45,637 bases of DNA from Candidatus Jingweiarchaeum tengchongense. Its GTDB lineage: Archaea > Nanobdellota > Nanobdellia > Jingweiarchaeales > Jingweiarchaeaceae. The notes beneath the pieces are model-generated. The model ran no database searches, was not told the DNA's origin, and saw only the letters and a program-made list of their open reading frames with translations. Below, piece after piece: positions 33,821-41,859 of the stretch. The position numbers were made by a program, and so were the translations under genes. The stretch lies in contig JAPDLJ010000008.1 of assembly GCA_025920705.1 (NCBI GenBank), positions 1 to 45,637 on the forward strand, read 5' to 3'. Position 1 is the first letter of the stretch, and every line of letters starts with the position of its first letter.

Positions 33821-34534
33821 TCAAATCAAAGGAATGTGTAAATAAATTTTTATTGGAAGCAAAAATGAGAAAGAGGCAAGGAAAATACCAATCGGTATTA
33901 ATAATGCTGCCTCATACAATTTGTTCTTTATCACACAATATATCAACACCGAGATGATCATTGAGGACATGATAAAAAATTGGACTGATGGATAAACAGT
34001 GCTTAGGAAAATTCCTTGAATGATGCCAATGGCCAAAGGTGTAAACACCATTCCGTTTATGAGCACCATGTTCGCGATTAGATTCAGTTTCTCATCCCTT
34101 TCTTTTTCGAGCAACCACATTGACCAAAGCTCGGATGAAATGCTCTCCAATGCTTGCGACAACTCCACCTTACTGTTTTTCAATGTGATGATTAAGTTGG
34201 TGATTGAGGATATTTTCTTTGAATTCATTCTTTTTGAGAAATCATCCAACACTTGTTCAAAGGAGTAGTTTGGTTTGAAACTTTTTTTGAATTCGGTTCC
34301 AAGCTCATCTTTTCTTAGTCCAATTGATTCGTACACCGCTTGCTCCAATGCAACTTTTTGTTTCAATTTTCCAGAAATCGTGTAAAGAAAATTTAGAAAC
34401 TGCTCCTCAATCTTCCTCTTCTTATTCTCTTTGAATTTGATGAAAATGATCACAAAGATGAGCAATAGAATTGGTATTGGCATGTAAAGCGAAATGTAAT
34501 TGAAAATTTCCAAACCACTTAATGAGCTCAGCAT
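33821..34534 (-). CDS. Pilus/secretion platform protein, second half (T2SF/TadC/FlaJ-like)
   Basis: The 237-residue product has an N-terminal helix (YMPIPILLLIFVIIFI), a cytoplasmic helical domain with FLYTISGKLKQKVALEQAVYESI, SFEQVLDDFSKRM and VELSQALESISSELW, i.e. one T2SF repeat, then three or four C-terminal helices (LINGMVFTPLAIGIIQG, FIMSSMIISVLIYCVI, ALLIPIGIFLASFSFLL). With the 181-residue protein upstream it would make one archaeal FlaJ-type platform of two T2SF repeats. Its ATG overlaps the upstream stop (TAATG) with GGTGG just before. Confidence 0.78.
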   Translation of the reverse strand: MLSSLSGLEIFNYISLYMPIPILLLIFVIIFIKFKENKKRKIEEQFLNFLYTISGKLKQKVALEQAVYESIGLRKDELGTEFKKSFKPNYSFEQVLDDFSKRMNSKKISSITNLIITLKNSKVELSQALESISSELWSMWLLEKERDEKLNLIANMVLINGMVFTPLAIGIIQGIFLSTVYPSVQFFIMSSMIISVLIYCVIKNKLYEAALLIPIGIFLASFSFLLPIKIYLHIPLI

Positions 34535-35079
34535 TACTTACCACCTAAAATTTTTACGTATATCAATATGGCGATGAGTGCAACTAGATTGAAATAAAGT
34601 AGCAGATCAATTAGTATCGAGAATGTAGCAATGCCTTCGAAGAATGGAAAATCCTTCAGTATGTCAAATGCCCCGTAAGCAGATATCACACATATCGGCA
34701 AAATAGCAGCAAACACCAAATAAACGTTACCAGCACCATACATCTTCTCAACTACGCCCTTATTCGAAACTTTCTTCTTTTCAAGCATATTTTTCGACAT
34801 CCTTTCAATTACCACATTCAAATTTCCAGTCCCAAGGTTCTGGACCAATTCAAACATCACTTCACCGAGCACATTTTTTCTGTTCCTGTCAACCAGGTTT
34901 TGCATTGCGCCCCCAATCCCAACCGTTCTTGCCTCTTCTAATGCCCTTGAGAACTCCTTTGAAACATTTCCATAATTCGAGGAGGCAATTTGCTGAAGCG
35001 CGCTTTCAAAACTCATTCCAGATTTTAGCATTGCATCCATTGCCACTAATGCACTATGTAGCTCATCTATGTCCTGCAT
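34534..35079 (-). CDS. Pilus/secretion platform protein, first half (T2SF/TadB/FlaJ-like)
   Basis: The 181-residue product has the T2SF signature MLKSGMSFESALQQIA, ARTVGIGGAMQNLVDRN, FELVQNLGTGNLNVVIERMSKNM, followed by two or three C-terminal helices (VYLVFAAILPICVISAYG, FSILIDLLLYFNLVALIAILIYV). It lacks the N-terminal membrane segment usual in whole FlaJ proteins. First gene of an operon with the second platform half and the ATPase. An AATTTTATTACC box lies about 30 bases upstream of the ATG, suggesting a leaderless start. No pilin or prepilin peptidase was found in this window. Confidence 0.78.
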   Translation of the reverse strand: MQDIDELHSALVAMDAMLKSGMSFESALQQIASSNYGNVSKEFSRALEEARTVGIGGAMQNLVDRNRKNVLGEVMFELVQNLGTGNLNVVIERMSKNMLEKKKVSNKGVVEKMYGAGNVYLVFAAILPICVISAYGAFDILKDFPFFEGIATFSILIDLLLYFNLVALIAILIYVKILGGK

Positions 35080-35203
35080 TGATTATAAGTAAAATTCTCA
35101 AGGTAATAAAATTAATGTTAGTGAATCATAGATCTCATTTTGTAGTTATTTAATAGTAATAAAATTAATAAATAGATGGTGACTAAAATTAGAGGTATTG
35201 AAA

Positions 35204-35764
35204 ATGATGCGGAGGAAAGATGTAGAAGAAATGCTTGGCAGGAGAATTGTTGGATACGAGCCAATCAAACCAAACATAGAACGCGTGCTGCTCTCCCAAA
35301 AATCCCTTGAAGATTATGTGAAAATTTTTGATGTACCAAGGTTGGCCAAGAAGGTAATAACAGGTAAGCCATTGATCGTCGTTCATCCAGGATTTTCAAT
35401 TTTTTTTAATTTCCAAGATTCGAAATCGAGGGAGTATGAGACTTACATGAAAAATATGAAGAAAAAAGTGGATGAGGCGCTCTCCAATCATAGATGCGTC
35501 ATCATCACATATCCAAATTCTCCAGATATAGAGGCCAGGACAAGGAAACTATTCAATGATCCAAAAAATGTGATATGGGTACCGGACCCAACAATTGATC
35601 ACGGTTTTAGTGTCATAGACTTCTATGAAAGGTTGGGTAGATATGTGGACAGCGTTGATTTGGCAGGTGAAAGGGGTTGCGCAGAAACGCATGAGCATAT
35701 TTTGAAACAAAATAAGATAAAAGTTAATAGACTGGAAGATTGCTTGTTCATACCTCGTTACTAG
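35204..35764 (+). CDS. Hypothetical protein, 186 residues
   Basis: No family recognised. The sequence looks alpha/beta and soluble: PLIVVHPGFSIFF, CVIITYPNSPDIEARTRKLF and VIWVPDPTIDHGFSVIDFYERLG suggest two Rossmann-like strands, followed by an ETHEHIL segment and two C-terminal cysteines (GC..., DCLF). ATG at 35204 is chosen because AGAGGT lies seven bases upstream; the longest frame starts at a TTG within the spacer. Divergent from the pilus operon and convergent with the beta-CASP gene. A predicted enzyme is possible but untested. Confidence 0.6.
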   Translation: MMRRKDVEEMLGRRIVGYEPIKPNIERVLLSQKSLEDYVKIFDVPRLAKKVITGKPLIVVHPGFSIFFNFQDSKSREYETYMKNMKKKVDEALSNHRCVIITYPNSPDIEARTRKLFNDPKNVIWVPDPTIDHGFSVIDFYERLGRYVDSVDLAGERGCAETHEHILKQNKIKVNRLEDCLFIPRY

Positions 35765-35814
35765 AATTACCATTTTACTATGCATCATCTAGAACGAACA
35801 ATGAGAGTAAAAGG

Positions 35815-37242
35815 TTAAATTTTGTACTCCCTTCCCTTCTCTATTTGTACCGCATTCTTCGCAATTTTCTTGAAGATATCAACATGATCAGTGTGCACAG
35901 GAAACAAAATCTTCGGATTTATCTCATTCACCATTTTCTCTATTTCTTTACCGCAAGCATGACCACTTGCATGTGCTCTTCTCATCGGAAGCTTGAAATG
36001 TGCTAGCCAATTCTTCATTCTGTTATAATCTATCTCCTGCTCCTCATCGAATGGCTCGCTTAGTGAGTAAATGTAGGTGCTTCCAATCATCGGCCTGATA
36101 TCAATCAGTTCATTCAGATCAAAGTAATTGCAGTAGAAAACAAACTTTTCCTGTTTCTTTCTTATATCATTACAATTCACGAGTTTTTCATGTTTCAGAA
36201 ATTCTCTTGCCCATTTGTCGTAGTCCTTTTCTATTTCGCTTATCGGGTAGTCTTCTGTTATTAATCCCCATCCACTCCTCGGTGCATATATTGACACTTC
36301 ATCCAATCTTGGTACCTTCAATCTTTTGTCAGACGAAAGAAGCTTCAATAGATACGCCATCTTCAATGAAATGACAAATTCTCTTCCATTTCGCTTAGAA
36401 ACATCGAAGAATGAGTTTAGTCTATCTATGTCTCTCGGTGAGAAATTCACGATCACGAGTTTTTTCGTTTCCTTTACAATTCCATCGATCTTCCTCTTCA
36501 CCTCATCTTCGCTAGGTCCAATTCTCCTTGACTTTACTCTCGTTCCTTCACATATCATCGCAATCGGTTTCTCCTTTTTAGCAGCTTCGATGAATTCATA
36601 AGTGAATTCCTTCATTGGCCCATGCATTCGAAAATCACCAGTGTAAACAATCGCACCTTTTGATGTATGAATAATGAAACCGTATGCTCCAGGAATTGAG
36701 TGATCGATGTGTATCGGCAATATTTCCAATGAGTCGATCTTTATTTTATCACCCGTTCTAAAAGTATTGAACTTTCGCTCAAACTTTGGTTTTTCCCTCC
36801 TGTTAACGAAACACTCCCGATACATGAAGAAATCCGTGTAATAGACACCCTGGCTCGTTTCCTGTACTGCTTGTAGGATGAATTTCGTCGTTTCACCACA
36901 ATATATCGGCACATCCTTATGAAGCAAGGAAACATGCCAGCAGTGGTCAGCATGCGCATGCGAGATGAGCACGCCGTCTATCCTTGGCTTGCCAGTGATT
37001 CTCCTTCCCTCTTTTTTCAACAAGTCATCCCTGTATATTCCATCGATATCAGGGATGATTCCAAATTCGAGTAAGTCTCCAAGACCATTCAATGTCCTTG
37101 GTTGTAGGAATTCACCATAATACTTCTTGCTCATTGAGAAGTTCATTCCAAAGTCCAGGAATATTTTTGTTTCCTTGTCTTCCAGAAGAATTTTGTTCCC
37201 ACCAATCTCATTAACTCCGCCATAAAAGGTGAGCGATGTCAA
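35815..37242 (-). CDS. Beta-CASP metallo-beta-lactamase nuclease (RNase J/CPSF-like)
   Basis: The 475-residue protein has the metallo-beta-lactamase core with SHAHADH (94-100), a downstream HIDHSIPGAYG, YTGDFRMHG and the beta-CASP insert (about 200-400), ending with HASGHACGKEI and LFPVHTDH, the motifs of RNase J/CPSF-type nucleases. It should cleave RNA, or possibly single-stranded DNA, from the 5' end or internally. Start is a TTG at 37242 (MTSLTFYGGVNEIGG), one base after the HerA stop; it matches the family's FYGGVNEIGGN opening. Last gene of the CARF-NurA-HerA operon. Archaeal genomes often carry such nucleases elsewhere, so its role here is inferred only from position. Confidence 0.85.
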   Translation of the reverse strand: MTSLTFYGGVNEIGGNKILLEDKETKIFLDFGMNFSMSKKYYGEFLQPRTLNGLGDLLEFGIIPDIDGIYRDDLLKKEGRRITGKPRIDGVLISHAHADHCWHVSLLHKDVPIYCGETTKFILQAVQETSQGVYYTDFFMYRECFVNRREKPKFERKFNTFRTGDKIKIDSLEILPIHIDHSIPGAYGFIIHTSKGAIVYTGDFRMHGPMKEFTYEFIEAAKKEKPIAMICEGTRVKSRRIGPSEDEVKRKIDGIVKETKKLVIVNFSPRDIDRLNSFFDVSKRNGREFVISLKMAYLLKLLSSDKRLKVPRLDEVSIYAPRSGWGLITEDYPISEIEKDYDKWAREFLKHEKLVNCNDIRKKQEKFVFYCNYFDLNELIDIRPMIGSTYIYSLSEPFDEEQEIDYNRMKNWLAHFKLPMRRAHASGHACGKEIEKMVNEINPKILFPVHTDHVDIFKKIAKNAVQIEKGREYKI

Positions 37243-37243
37243 T

Positions 37244-38743
37244 TCAAATCAACTCTTCCTTCACATACTTACCCTCAAACTTCCAAGCATGTATTGGAAC
37301 GGGAAATACGTAACCATCTTCAACTTCGCACATCAACTGCGCATCACCTTTGTCCTGCTGCATCAATTCTTCATCTGTCTGTATTGATGTAGCATCTTTT
37401 AGCGCCTGTATCTCGTCCTTGTGTATCAGGGTCATCGCTAACTTCGTTCCGACCTGTTTCAATATATCCACCTCTATTCCAGATGGATCTTGCTCAATGA
37501 AAAACAAGCAGATGTTGTTCTTCCTTGCTTCCTTCACAAAGTTTATGAAGAATTCATTTTCTCTGAGCAATCGATGCGCCTCCTCAATCACCAACCATAT
37601 TGGTTTTGTTTCGTTCAAAAACTGGTCTTGCGTGTGGTAATTGTCCCTCATCTTGAATCTCTCTTTGAATATCACCCTGGCGATGTAATTACATACCAAG
37701 AGCTCAATTCTTTCATCCATTATTCCGCTCAAATCCATGATGATTGACTTCGTCCTATTACAAACACTCATCAACTTCGAATAGAAATAACCATGCTGTT
37801 TATTTATATCAAATATTTTTTCATCGAGCACCAAGTTCAATCTCCTCATCACAGCATAGAAAGATTCCAATTCCCTCTTTGTTCTCACAATTTCACCGTC
37901 AGGACTTTTCTCCCTTTCTATGAATTCCTCAGCCTTTTTTAATTCCCCAATCCAATTTCTCCAATCTTTTTTATGCGCCCTTTGCATGATGTTCAGCTGT
38001 GGATCAGAGATCATGAATATGTCTCTCCAGTCATCTCTCGGATGGAACTCACTTGGATTTATCCTAATAATCTCAGAATTTGTTAACTTCCCTTCAACAC
38101 TCATCACTTCCATCCTGTCACTGAATTTTCGCTGTATTCCAAATTCAGTGAGTTTTTTTGATAGATCAGCATGCGTATCTATCACGATCACGTTCGCGTA
38201 CAGATTCGATATCGCTTCTGCAATAATATTTGCCGCAAGATTTGTTTTTCCACAACCAGTCATTCCAAAGATACCGATGTGCCTATTGAATGCTGCCTTC
38301 GGAATTCCAACCGAAATGTTATCGTTTCCTTTCAGCGCACCAATTGTGAGCGTTTTATTAAAAAATCTTGAATAGCTCTCATCCACATCCAAGACCTGGG
38401 TCTCTGCAGGGGAAGGTAATGTTCTAACGCGCTCAAAATCTCTGTCTCCGATTTTTGCGACAATCTTACCCTCATTTATGATGTAATACTCAAAAAAAGG
38501 ATTCTCTTTGAAGAATTCACCATAATCGACTTCCTCGCCCTTAAACCATTCCTTCACAATGAAGCTAAGCGGATTCTGAGAAACACTTTCTACCCGATGT
38601 GATGTGATCTTTGCAAGCCATCTCTCATTATTTTTCTTATCGTGTAAAACGACCAACTTGTTTGTTTCTATTGGCTTATCAATTGAGATCAGCTCAATCG
38701 TTGTTCCATCAATCCTAAACGCCTTAAATGGAATTTCATTCAT
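37244..38743 (-). CDS. herA: HerA DNA translocase/helicase
   Basis: The 499-residue product has the N-terminal HAS-barrel (about 1-130), Walker A GMTGCGKT (160-167), a VIVIDTHAD segment, the Walker B-type WLVIEEAHRLL and a C-terminal arginine region, typical of HerA/FtsK-type hexameric translocases. HerA works with the NurA nuclease to resect DNA ends ahead of recombination, usually beside Mre11-Rad50. Here NurA is directly upstream, overlapping by ATGA, but Mre11 and Rad50 are absent from the window. GGGTG lies seven bases before the ATG. The C-terminal half contains an EDGYVFPVPIHAW segment. Confidence 0.92.
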   Translation of the reverse strand: MNEIPFKAFRIDGTTIELISIDKPIETNKLVVLHDKKNNERWLAKITSHRVESVSQNPLSFIVKEWFKGEEVDYGEFFKENPFFEYYIINEGKIVAKIGDRDFERVRTLPSPAETQVLDVDESYSRFFNKTLTIGALKGNDNISVGIPKAAFNRHIGIFGMTGCGKTNLAANIIAEAISNLYANVIVIDTHADLSKKLTEFGIQRKFSDRMEVMSVEGKLTNSEIIRINPSEFHPRDDWRDIFMISDPQLNIMQRAHKKDWRNWIGELKKAEEFIEREKSPDGEIVRTKRELESFYAVMRRLNLVLDEKIFDINKQHGYFYSKLMSVCNRTKSIIMDLSGIMDERIELLVCNYIARVIFKERFKMRDNYHTQDQFLNETKPIWLVIEEAHRLLRENEFFINFVKEARKNNICLFFIEQDPSGIEVDILKQVGTKLAMTLIHKDEIQALKDATSIQTDEELMQQDKGDAQLMCEVEDGYVFPVPIHAWKFEGKYVKEELI

Positions 38744-39546
38744 TCCCAGACACCCCTAAAATTTGTCATCCAATTATTATATATTTTCGTTGCAATGTCC
38801 AATGCAGCATCTTCCACCTCTTCAGTTTCACCATACTTTGCGCTGTAGTATTCCATGTCATTTATGTGTGATCCCTTATGAACTAAAAACAAAGGTAGCG
38901 GATAGCCCGGGGAGATTGGATTCAATGCGTAGTAAAATAAAATTTTGAATGCGTCAATTTCATTCAAGTTCAAGAAATCAATCCTGAATGCAGGTACTTT
39001 TCGATTGAAATTCGCGATCATCGTGTCCCAGAAATAAACATTCTCATTTTTCTCAGCGATGAATGGATAAAAAATCCAAGGTTTCCTCATTCCCTTCTTC
39101 AATGCACTTCCATGCAAATAAATTGGGACAGGTAAATTGTCAATCGATATGCTCGTCTCCTTCGAAAGTCCAATTATCTTCTTTTCCCTCATCCACTCAT
39201 AATCCCTTCTTCTCATTCCACTGAGTGAACCATCTATAACTATCGCACATTCTGGATTCTCCTCAGCCAACTCCCTTGCGACATCCATTTCAAAAAATCT
39301 CATCACGTGAGAAGATTTCTTTTCACTGACTTCCTCTTTCTTTAACTTCACTCCCCTTTTAATTACGTTCCAATTTTTGAAAATTAGATAAGCAACCTTG
39401 AAGAGATATACATTTTTCCATAATACTTCCATCGAACCATCGACGAATATCACATTAAAATCTCCTGTTTTCTCAACCTTTTCAATTTCCTTGAAATTCT
39501 CAGCATTCAAATCAACAGTTTTAAAATACTTTGTGACCACATTCAT
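38740..39546 (-). CDS. nurA: NurA-family nuclease
   Basis: The 268-residue product has an IFVDGSME strand (D36) and a VIDGSLSG strand (D105), the aspartates that bind manganese in the RNase H-like NurA fold, then IGLSKETS and a C-terminal acidic/histidine region (HKGSHINDMEYY). NurA is a 5'-3' nuclease that works with HerA. The ATG is preceded by TAGGTG, which overlaps the stop of the CARF regulator eight bases upstream, so the CARF, nurA and herA genes are almost certainly one transcript. Confidence 0.85.
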   Translation of the reverse strand: MNVVTKYFKTVDLNAENFKEIEKVEKTGDFNVIFVDGSMEVLWKNVYLFKVAYLIFKNWNVIKRGVKLKKEEVSEKKSSHVMRFFEMDVARELAEENPECAIVIDGSLSGMRRRDYEWMREKKIIGLSKETSISIDNLPVPIYLHGSALKKGMRKPWIFYPFIAEKNENVYFWDTMIANFNRKVPAFRIDFLNLNEIDAFKILFYYALNPISPGYPLPLFLVHKGSHINDMEYYSAKYGETEEVEDAALDIATKIYNNWMTNFRGVWE

Positions 39547-39554
39547 TTTTACAC

Positions 39555-40214
39555 CTAGAGCAATATCCTCCCAAGCTCACTGATCTCGAACACCTTCTCC
39601 TTCCCTTTCTTTTCTGAGACAACGAAACCCTTTTCCTCCAAGTCACTCAAGTGCTGGTGACAAATCGGTATCGATTTCTTTGTTAGCTTGCTCACTTCTT
39701 TTATCGTCAGCCTCCTTTTTCTTCCCAACAGTTGCAATATCTCAAACTTCTCTTTTGTCAGGATTGAGGTCGATTCCAATGGGAGTATTGGTAATTCCAC
39801 AATCTTGTTTCCTTCCTCAGCAACGTAAAATATTTTTTTCACGTGTTGGCTTTCGAAGAATCCAGCGAGCATAACTGCAAACGGTAAAGTTTTCCTTCCA
39901 CCAGTCAAGTTCAAGTAAATTTCATTACCCTTCGCGCCTTCCTTTCTTATCAAATCCCTTATCTTTCTCACAATCGAAGGGATGTTATAGACATCGACTT
40001 CAATCATCTCAGTCTTTATGTTAAAAGGCTCTATCATCTTCATTACTTTCTCTCCAGTTTCTCTTGAGAACTCGTTCACGATCAAGTATAATACTTCGCA
40101 TCCAAACTTCTTTATTCCTTCGATTGGTGGCTCTGGTGGAGCGCCAACTGTGACAATATGTACTTTCACCATTGAAGATATCCTAAAAACTTCCTCTTTA
40201 TTAATATTTCGCAT
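39555..40214 (-). CDS. CARF-domain winged-helix regulator, Csa3-like
   Basis: The 219-residue protein starts with a Rossmann-like CARF fold (VKVHIVTVGAPPEPP...; YLIVNEF; about 15-145). It contains the NLTGGRKTL segment (102-110), the conserved ligand-loop motif of CARF domains that bind cyclic oligoadenylates. A winged-helix domain follows (about 150-219: FEILQLLGRKRRLTIKEV, SKLTKKSIPICHQHLSDLEEKGFV). This is the layout of Csa3-type regulators of CRISPR-Cas genes. Start at 40214 is leaderless-compatible: a TTTATAAA box is centred about 24 bases upstream. An ATG 42 bases further in is the alternative. It heads an operon with nurA, herA and a beta-CASP gene. Confidence 0.85.
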   Translation of the reverse strand: MRNINKEEVFRISSMVKVHIVTVGAPPEPPIEGIKKFGCEVLYLIVNEFSRETGEKVMKMIEPFNIKTEMIEVDVYNIPSIVRKIRDLIRKEGAKGNEIYLNLTGGRKTLPFAVMLAGFFESQHVKKIFYVAEEGNKIVELPILPLESTSILTKEKFEILQLLGRKRRLTIKEVSKLTKKSIPICHQHLSDLEEKGFVVSEKKGKEKVFEISELGRILL

Positions 40215-40222
40215 ATTATTTG

Positions 40223-40247
40223 AACTTATTTTTTTTATAAATAAGTT
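40223..40247. promoter_or_regulatory. Inverted repeat 1, candidate operator at the CARF regulator promoter
   Basis: Perfect arms AACTTATTT (40223-40231) and AAATAAGTT (40239-40247) with a 7-bp spacer. The arms enclose the TATA-like box of the CARF regulator (about 40234-40242), so a protein bound here would block or loop that promoter. Autoregulation by the wHTH protein is the obvious candidate, but this is inference. Confidence 0.55.
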
Positions 40248-40264
40248 ATTGTTTTAAACAATAA
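40246..40264. promoter_or_regulatory. Inverted repeat 2, candidate operator for the divergent Cas4-like operon
   Basis: Perfect arms TTATTGTTT and AAACAATAA around a single T. It touches inverted repeat 1 and lies just upstream of the TATTTAAATA box (40267-40276) of the + strand operon. Confidence 0.55.
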
Positions 40265-40266
40265 AA

Positions 40267-40276
40267 TATTTAAATA
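40267..40276 (+). promoter_or_regulatory. TATA-like box of the + strand Cas4-like operon
   Basis: TATTTAAATA centred about 25 bases before the ATG at 40297, fitting a leaderless transcript. Confidence 0.5.
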
Positions 40277-40296
40277 AGGAATAACTTTAAATTTGC

Positions 40297-40611
40297 ATGA
40301 AAAATAGGAAAATTTCCGAGTTGAACCTCATGATCACAAGGCACGCTGCGCAGAGGATATTGGATAGATGGAGGATTCCAGTAAATGAAGCCAGGACTTA
40401 CATTGAAAGAGTAATATGTGAGGGATCTGCATTCCTGGAAAAGAAGAGTGGTGCGTTGATCTTCTTTTGGAATGGTTGGAAGGTCGTTCTCGCAAGTAGA
40501 AATGGGATTGACTTCGCTGTTGTCACGATCGCGAATGACGGCTATTATTACAAAGAAGGAAGACTGCGCGAATTGAAGTTGAATGTTAAAAAAATAAAGT
40601 GGATCGGTTGA
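40297..40611 (+). CDS. Hypothetical protein, possibly DUF4258/RelE-like
   Basis: The 104-residue product has an early TRHAAQRILDRWRI stretch, weakly resembling the HAxxRxxxR motif of DUF4258/RelE-superfamily proteins, then an LIFFWNGWKVVLASR beta-hairpin and FAVVTIANDGYYY. The proteins of that group are often toxins or small nucleic-acid-binding proteins, but the match is loose. First gene of a four-gene operon, leaderless-compatible, and opposite the CARF regulator across the double inverted repeat. No antitoxin-like partner is evident, though an unrecognised small protein follows. Confidence 0.5.
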   Translation: MKNRKISELNLMITRHAAQRILDRWRIPVNEARTYIERVICEGSAFLEKKSGALIFFWNGWKVVLASRNGIDFAVVTIANDGYYYKEGRLRELKLNVKKIKWIG

Positions 40612-40625
40612 AAGTGGTGATGAAC

Positions 40626-40862
40626 ATGAAAAAAATTGAAAACACACAATGCTTGGATAGTGAATTGGGAAAGATTGTTAAAGGAATTAGGAAAGGTATG
40701 GGGAAAAGATTGAAGAAGGGGAGAGAAGCGATTCTATTTGAATTTGTTGTTGAGTCAGATGGTAGAATCGTTGAAGTCTCGGCAACATTGCTCAAGAACA
40801 AGAATGAGTTTTTGAGGGAAATCGGAATTAAACCAATATCACAATTGAGATACATCGGGTGA
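40626..40862 (+). CDS. Hypothetical protein, 78 residues
   Basis: No family recognised. The chosen ATG at 40626 follows a GGTGAT Shine-Dalgarno at 40616-40621; the longer frame starts inside the previous gene. The N-terminal half is lysine-rich (KIVKGIRKGMGKRLKKGR), and the C-terminal half is a beta-rich segment (ILFEFVVESDGRIVEVSATLL). It ends just before the Cas4-like gene in the same transcript. Confidence 0.5.
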   Translation: MKKIENTQCLDSELGKIVKGIRKGMGKRLKKGREAILFEFVVESDGRIVEVSATLLKNKNEFLREIGIKPISQLRYIG

Positions 40863-40866
40863 TCAG

Positions 40867-41463
40867 ATGAAGGTAAAAGCTAGCTGGTTGACGATTTGGG
40901 CATGCTGTCAGTACCAGTTTCACCTTCATTTGAAATACGGCCCAATGTTCACAAGCAGGATGCTCGAAGGAAAGAAAAGGCATGAAAAGCTTTATTCTGA
41001 TTTCCTGAAAGATGCAGTTGAGCTTCCAGAAGGAACCGACATCATGAAATATTCACTCAAAAACACATTTTATACGCGGGAAATATTCTTAGAATGTGAT
41101 GAGTTGGTTGGTCGGTTGGATGGGCTTTTCGTTGATAATGGTCTTTTCATTCCGATAGAAGACAAGTTCACAAGAGCAGGTAACGGAGGACCTTTCTACC
41201 ACCACGTTCTCCAACTCTGGGCATACTGCTTCATCATCGAGAAAAAGAAAGGTGAGGTTGATTATGGTCTCATAAGGTACATTGACAATGTATTCAAAGT
41301 CAAGTATGATGAGAAGGCAAGGAGTACCGTGGCCAAGGCAATTAAGCAAATAAATTTATTCCTGAAGGGAAAGATAGCACCCGATGATTTGGAAGTATCG
41401 AGGGATGCTACGTACTGCAAGTATTGCGCTTACAATTCACTTTGCGATAGAAAACTCGGGTGA
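40867..41463 (+). CDS. Cas4-like/RecB-family PD-(D/E)XK nuclease
   Basis: The 198-residue protein has the Cas4 layout: an N-terminal cysteine pair (C13, C14), H39 in GKKRHE, D85 in GRLDGL, the ExK pair in IEDKF (E98, K100), a QLWAY motif (about 116-120) and a C-terminal C184/C187/C193 triad that with an N-terminal cysteine can hold an Fe-S cluster. Cas4 trims prespacers during adaptation; related proteins occur in archaeal viruses. This one is not beside cas1/cas2 (a separate Cas4 is) but lies in an operon of unrecognised small genes at the far side of the array, so it may be a standalone or virus-derived Cas4-like nuclease. Confidence 0.78.
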   Translation: MKVKASWLTIWACCQYQFHLHLKYGPMFTSRMLEGKKRHEKLYSDFLKDAVELPEGTDIMKYSLKNTFYTREIFLECDELVGRLDGLFVDNGLFIPIEDKFTRAGNGGPFYHHVLQLWAYCFIIEKKKGEVDYGLIRYIDNVFKVKYDEKARSTVAKAIKQINLFLKGKIAPDDLEVSRDATYCKYCAYNSLCDRKLG

Positions 41464-41469
41464 GAAGAT

Positions 41470-41859
41470 ATGGGGCGGAGGAGGAGGAACATCCCTGTGT
41501 TTGCTTACAAAGTGGTCTGTAATGTTCCTGGTAACTCTTCTGTTGTTGATCTGATTGGAACGAAGAAGTTGAGTAAGCAAGAATTCGAAATACTGATAAA
41601 AAGAGCATTGATTGTTGGTGCAAGAGCGTTGATCAAAAGACCGAATTCACCAATAACAGCAAAGAACATGTTGGACAAGGCACTCGAATTCCTGGACAAG
41701 AAGCACAAGCTTAAGAAAATCAATTACACATACATTTACAAGATACAGGCAAGACACAAGTACATTGATTTTGACATTGAGGCGTGGAGTAAGCATTTAC
41801 CAATGAACTTGATAAAAAGGATCAAGCGCTTCAATTCCAAGTTCTACAACGTGTATTGA
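41470..41859 (+). CDS. Hypothetical basic protein, 129 residues
   Basis: No family recognised. Highly basic (MGRRRRNIPVF; KKHKLKKIN; RIKRFNSK) with mostly helical pattern and no signal peptide, suggesting nucleic-acid contact. It follows the Cas4-like gene by six bases in the same operon and is the last gene before the CRISPR array. Function unknown. Confidence 0.5.
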   Translation: MGRRRRNIPVFAYKVVCNVPGNSSVVDLIGTKKLSKQEFEILIKRALIVGARALIKRPNSPITAKNMLDKALEFLDKKHKLKKINYTYIYKIQARHKYIDFDIEAWSKHLPMNLIKRIKRFNSKFYNVY

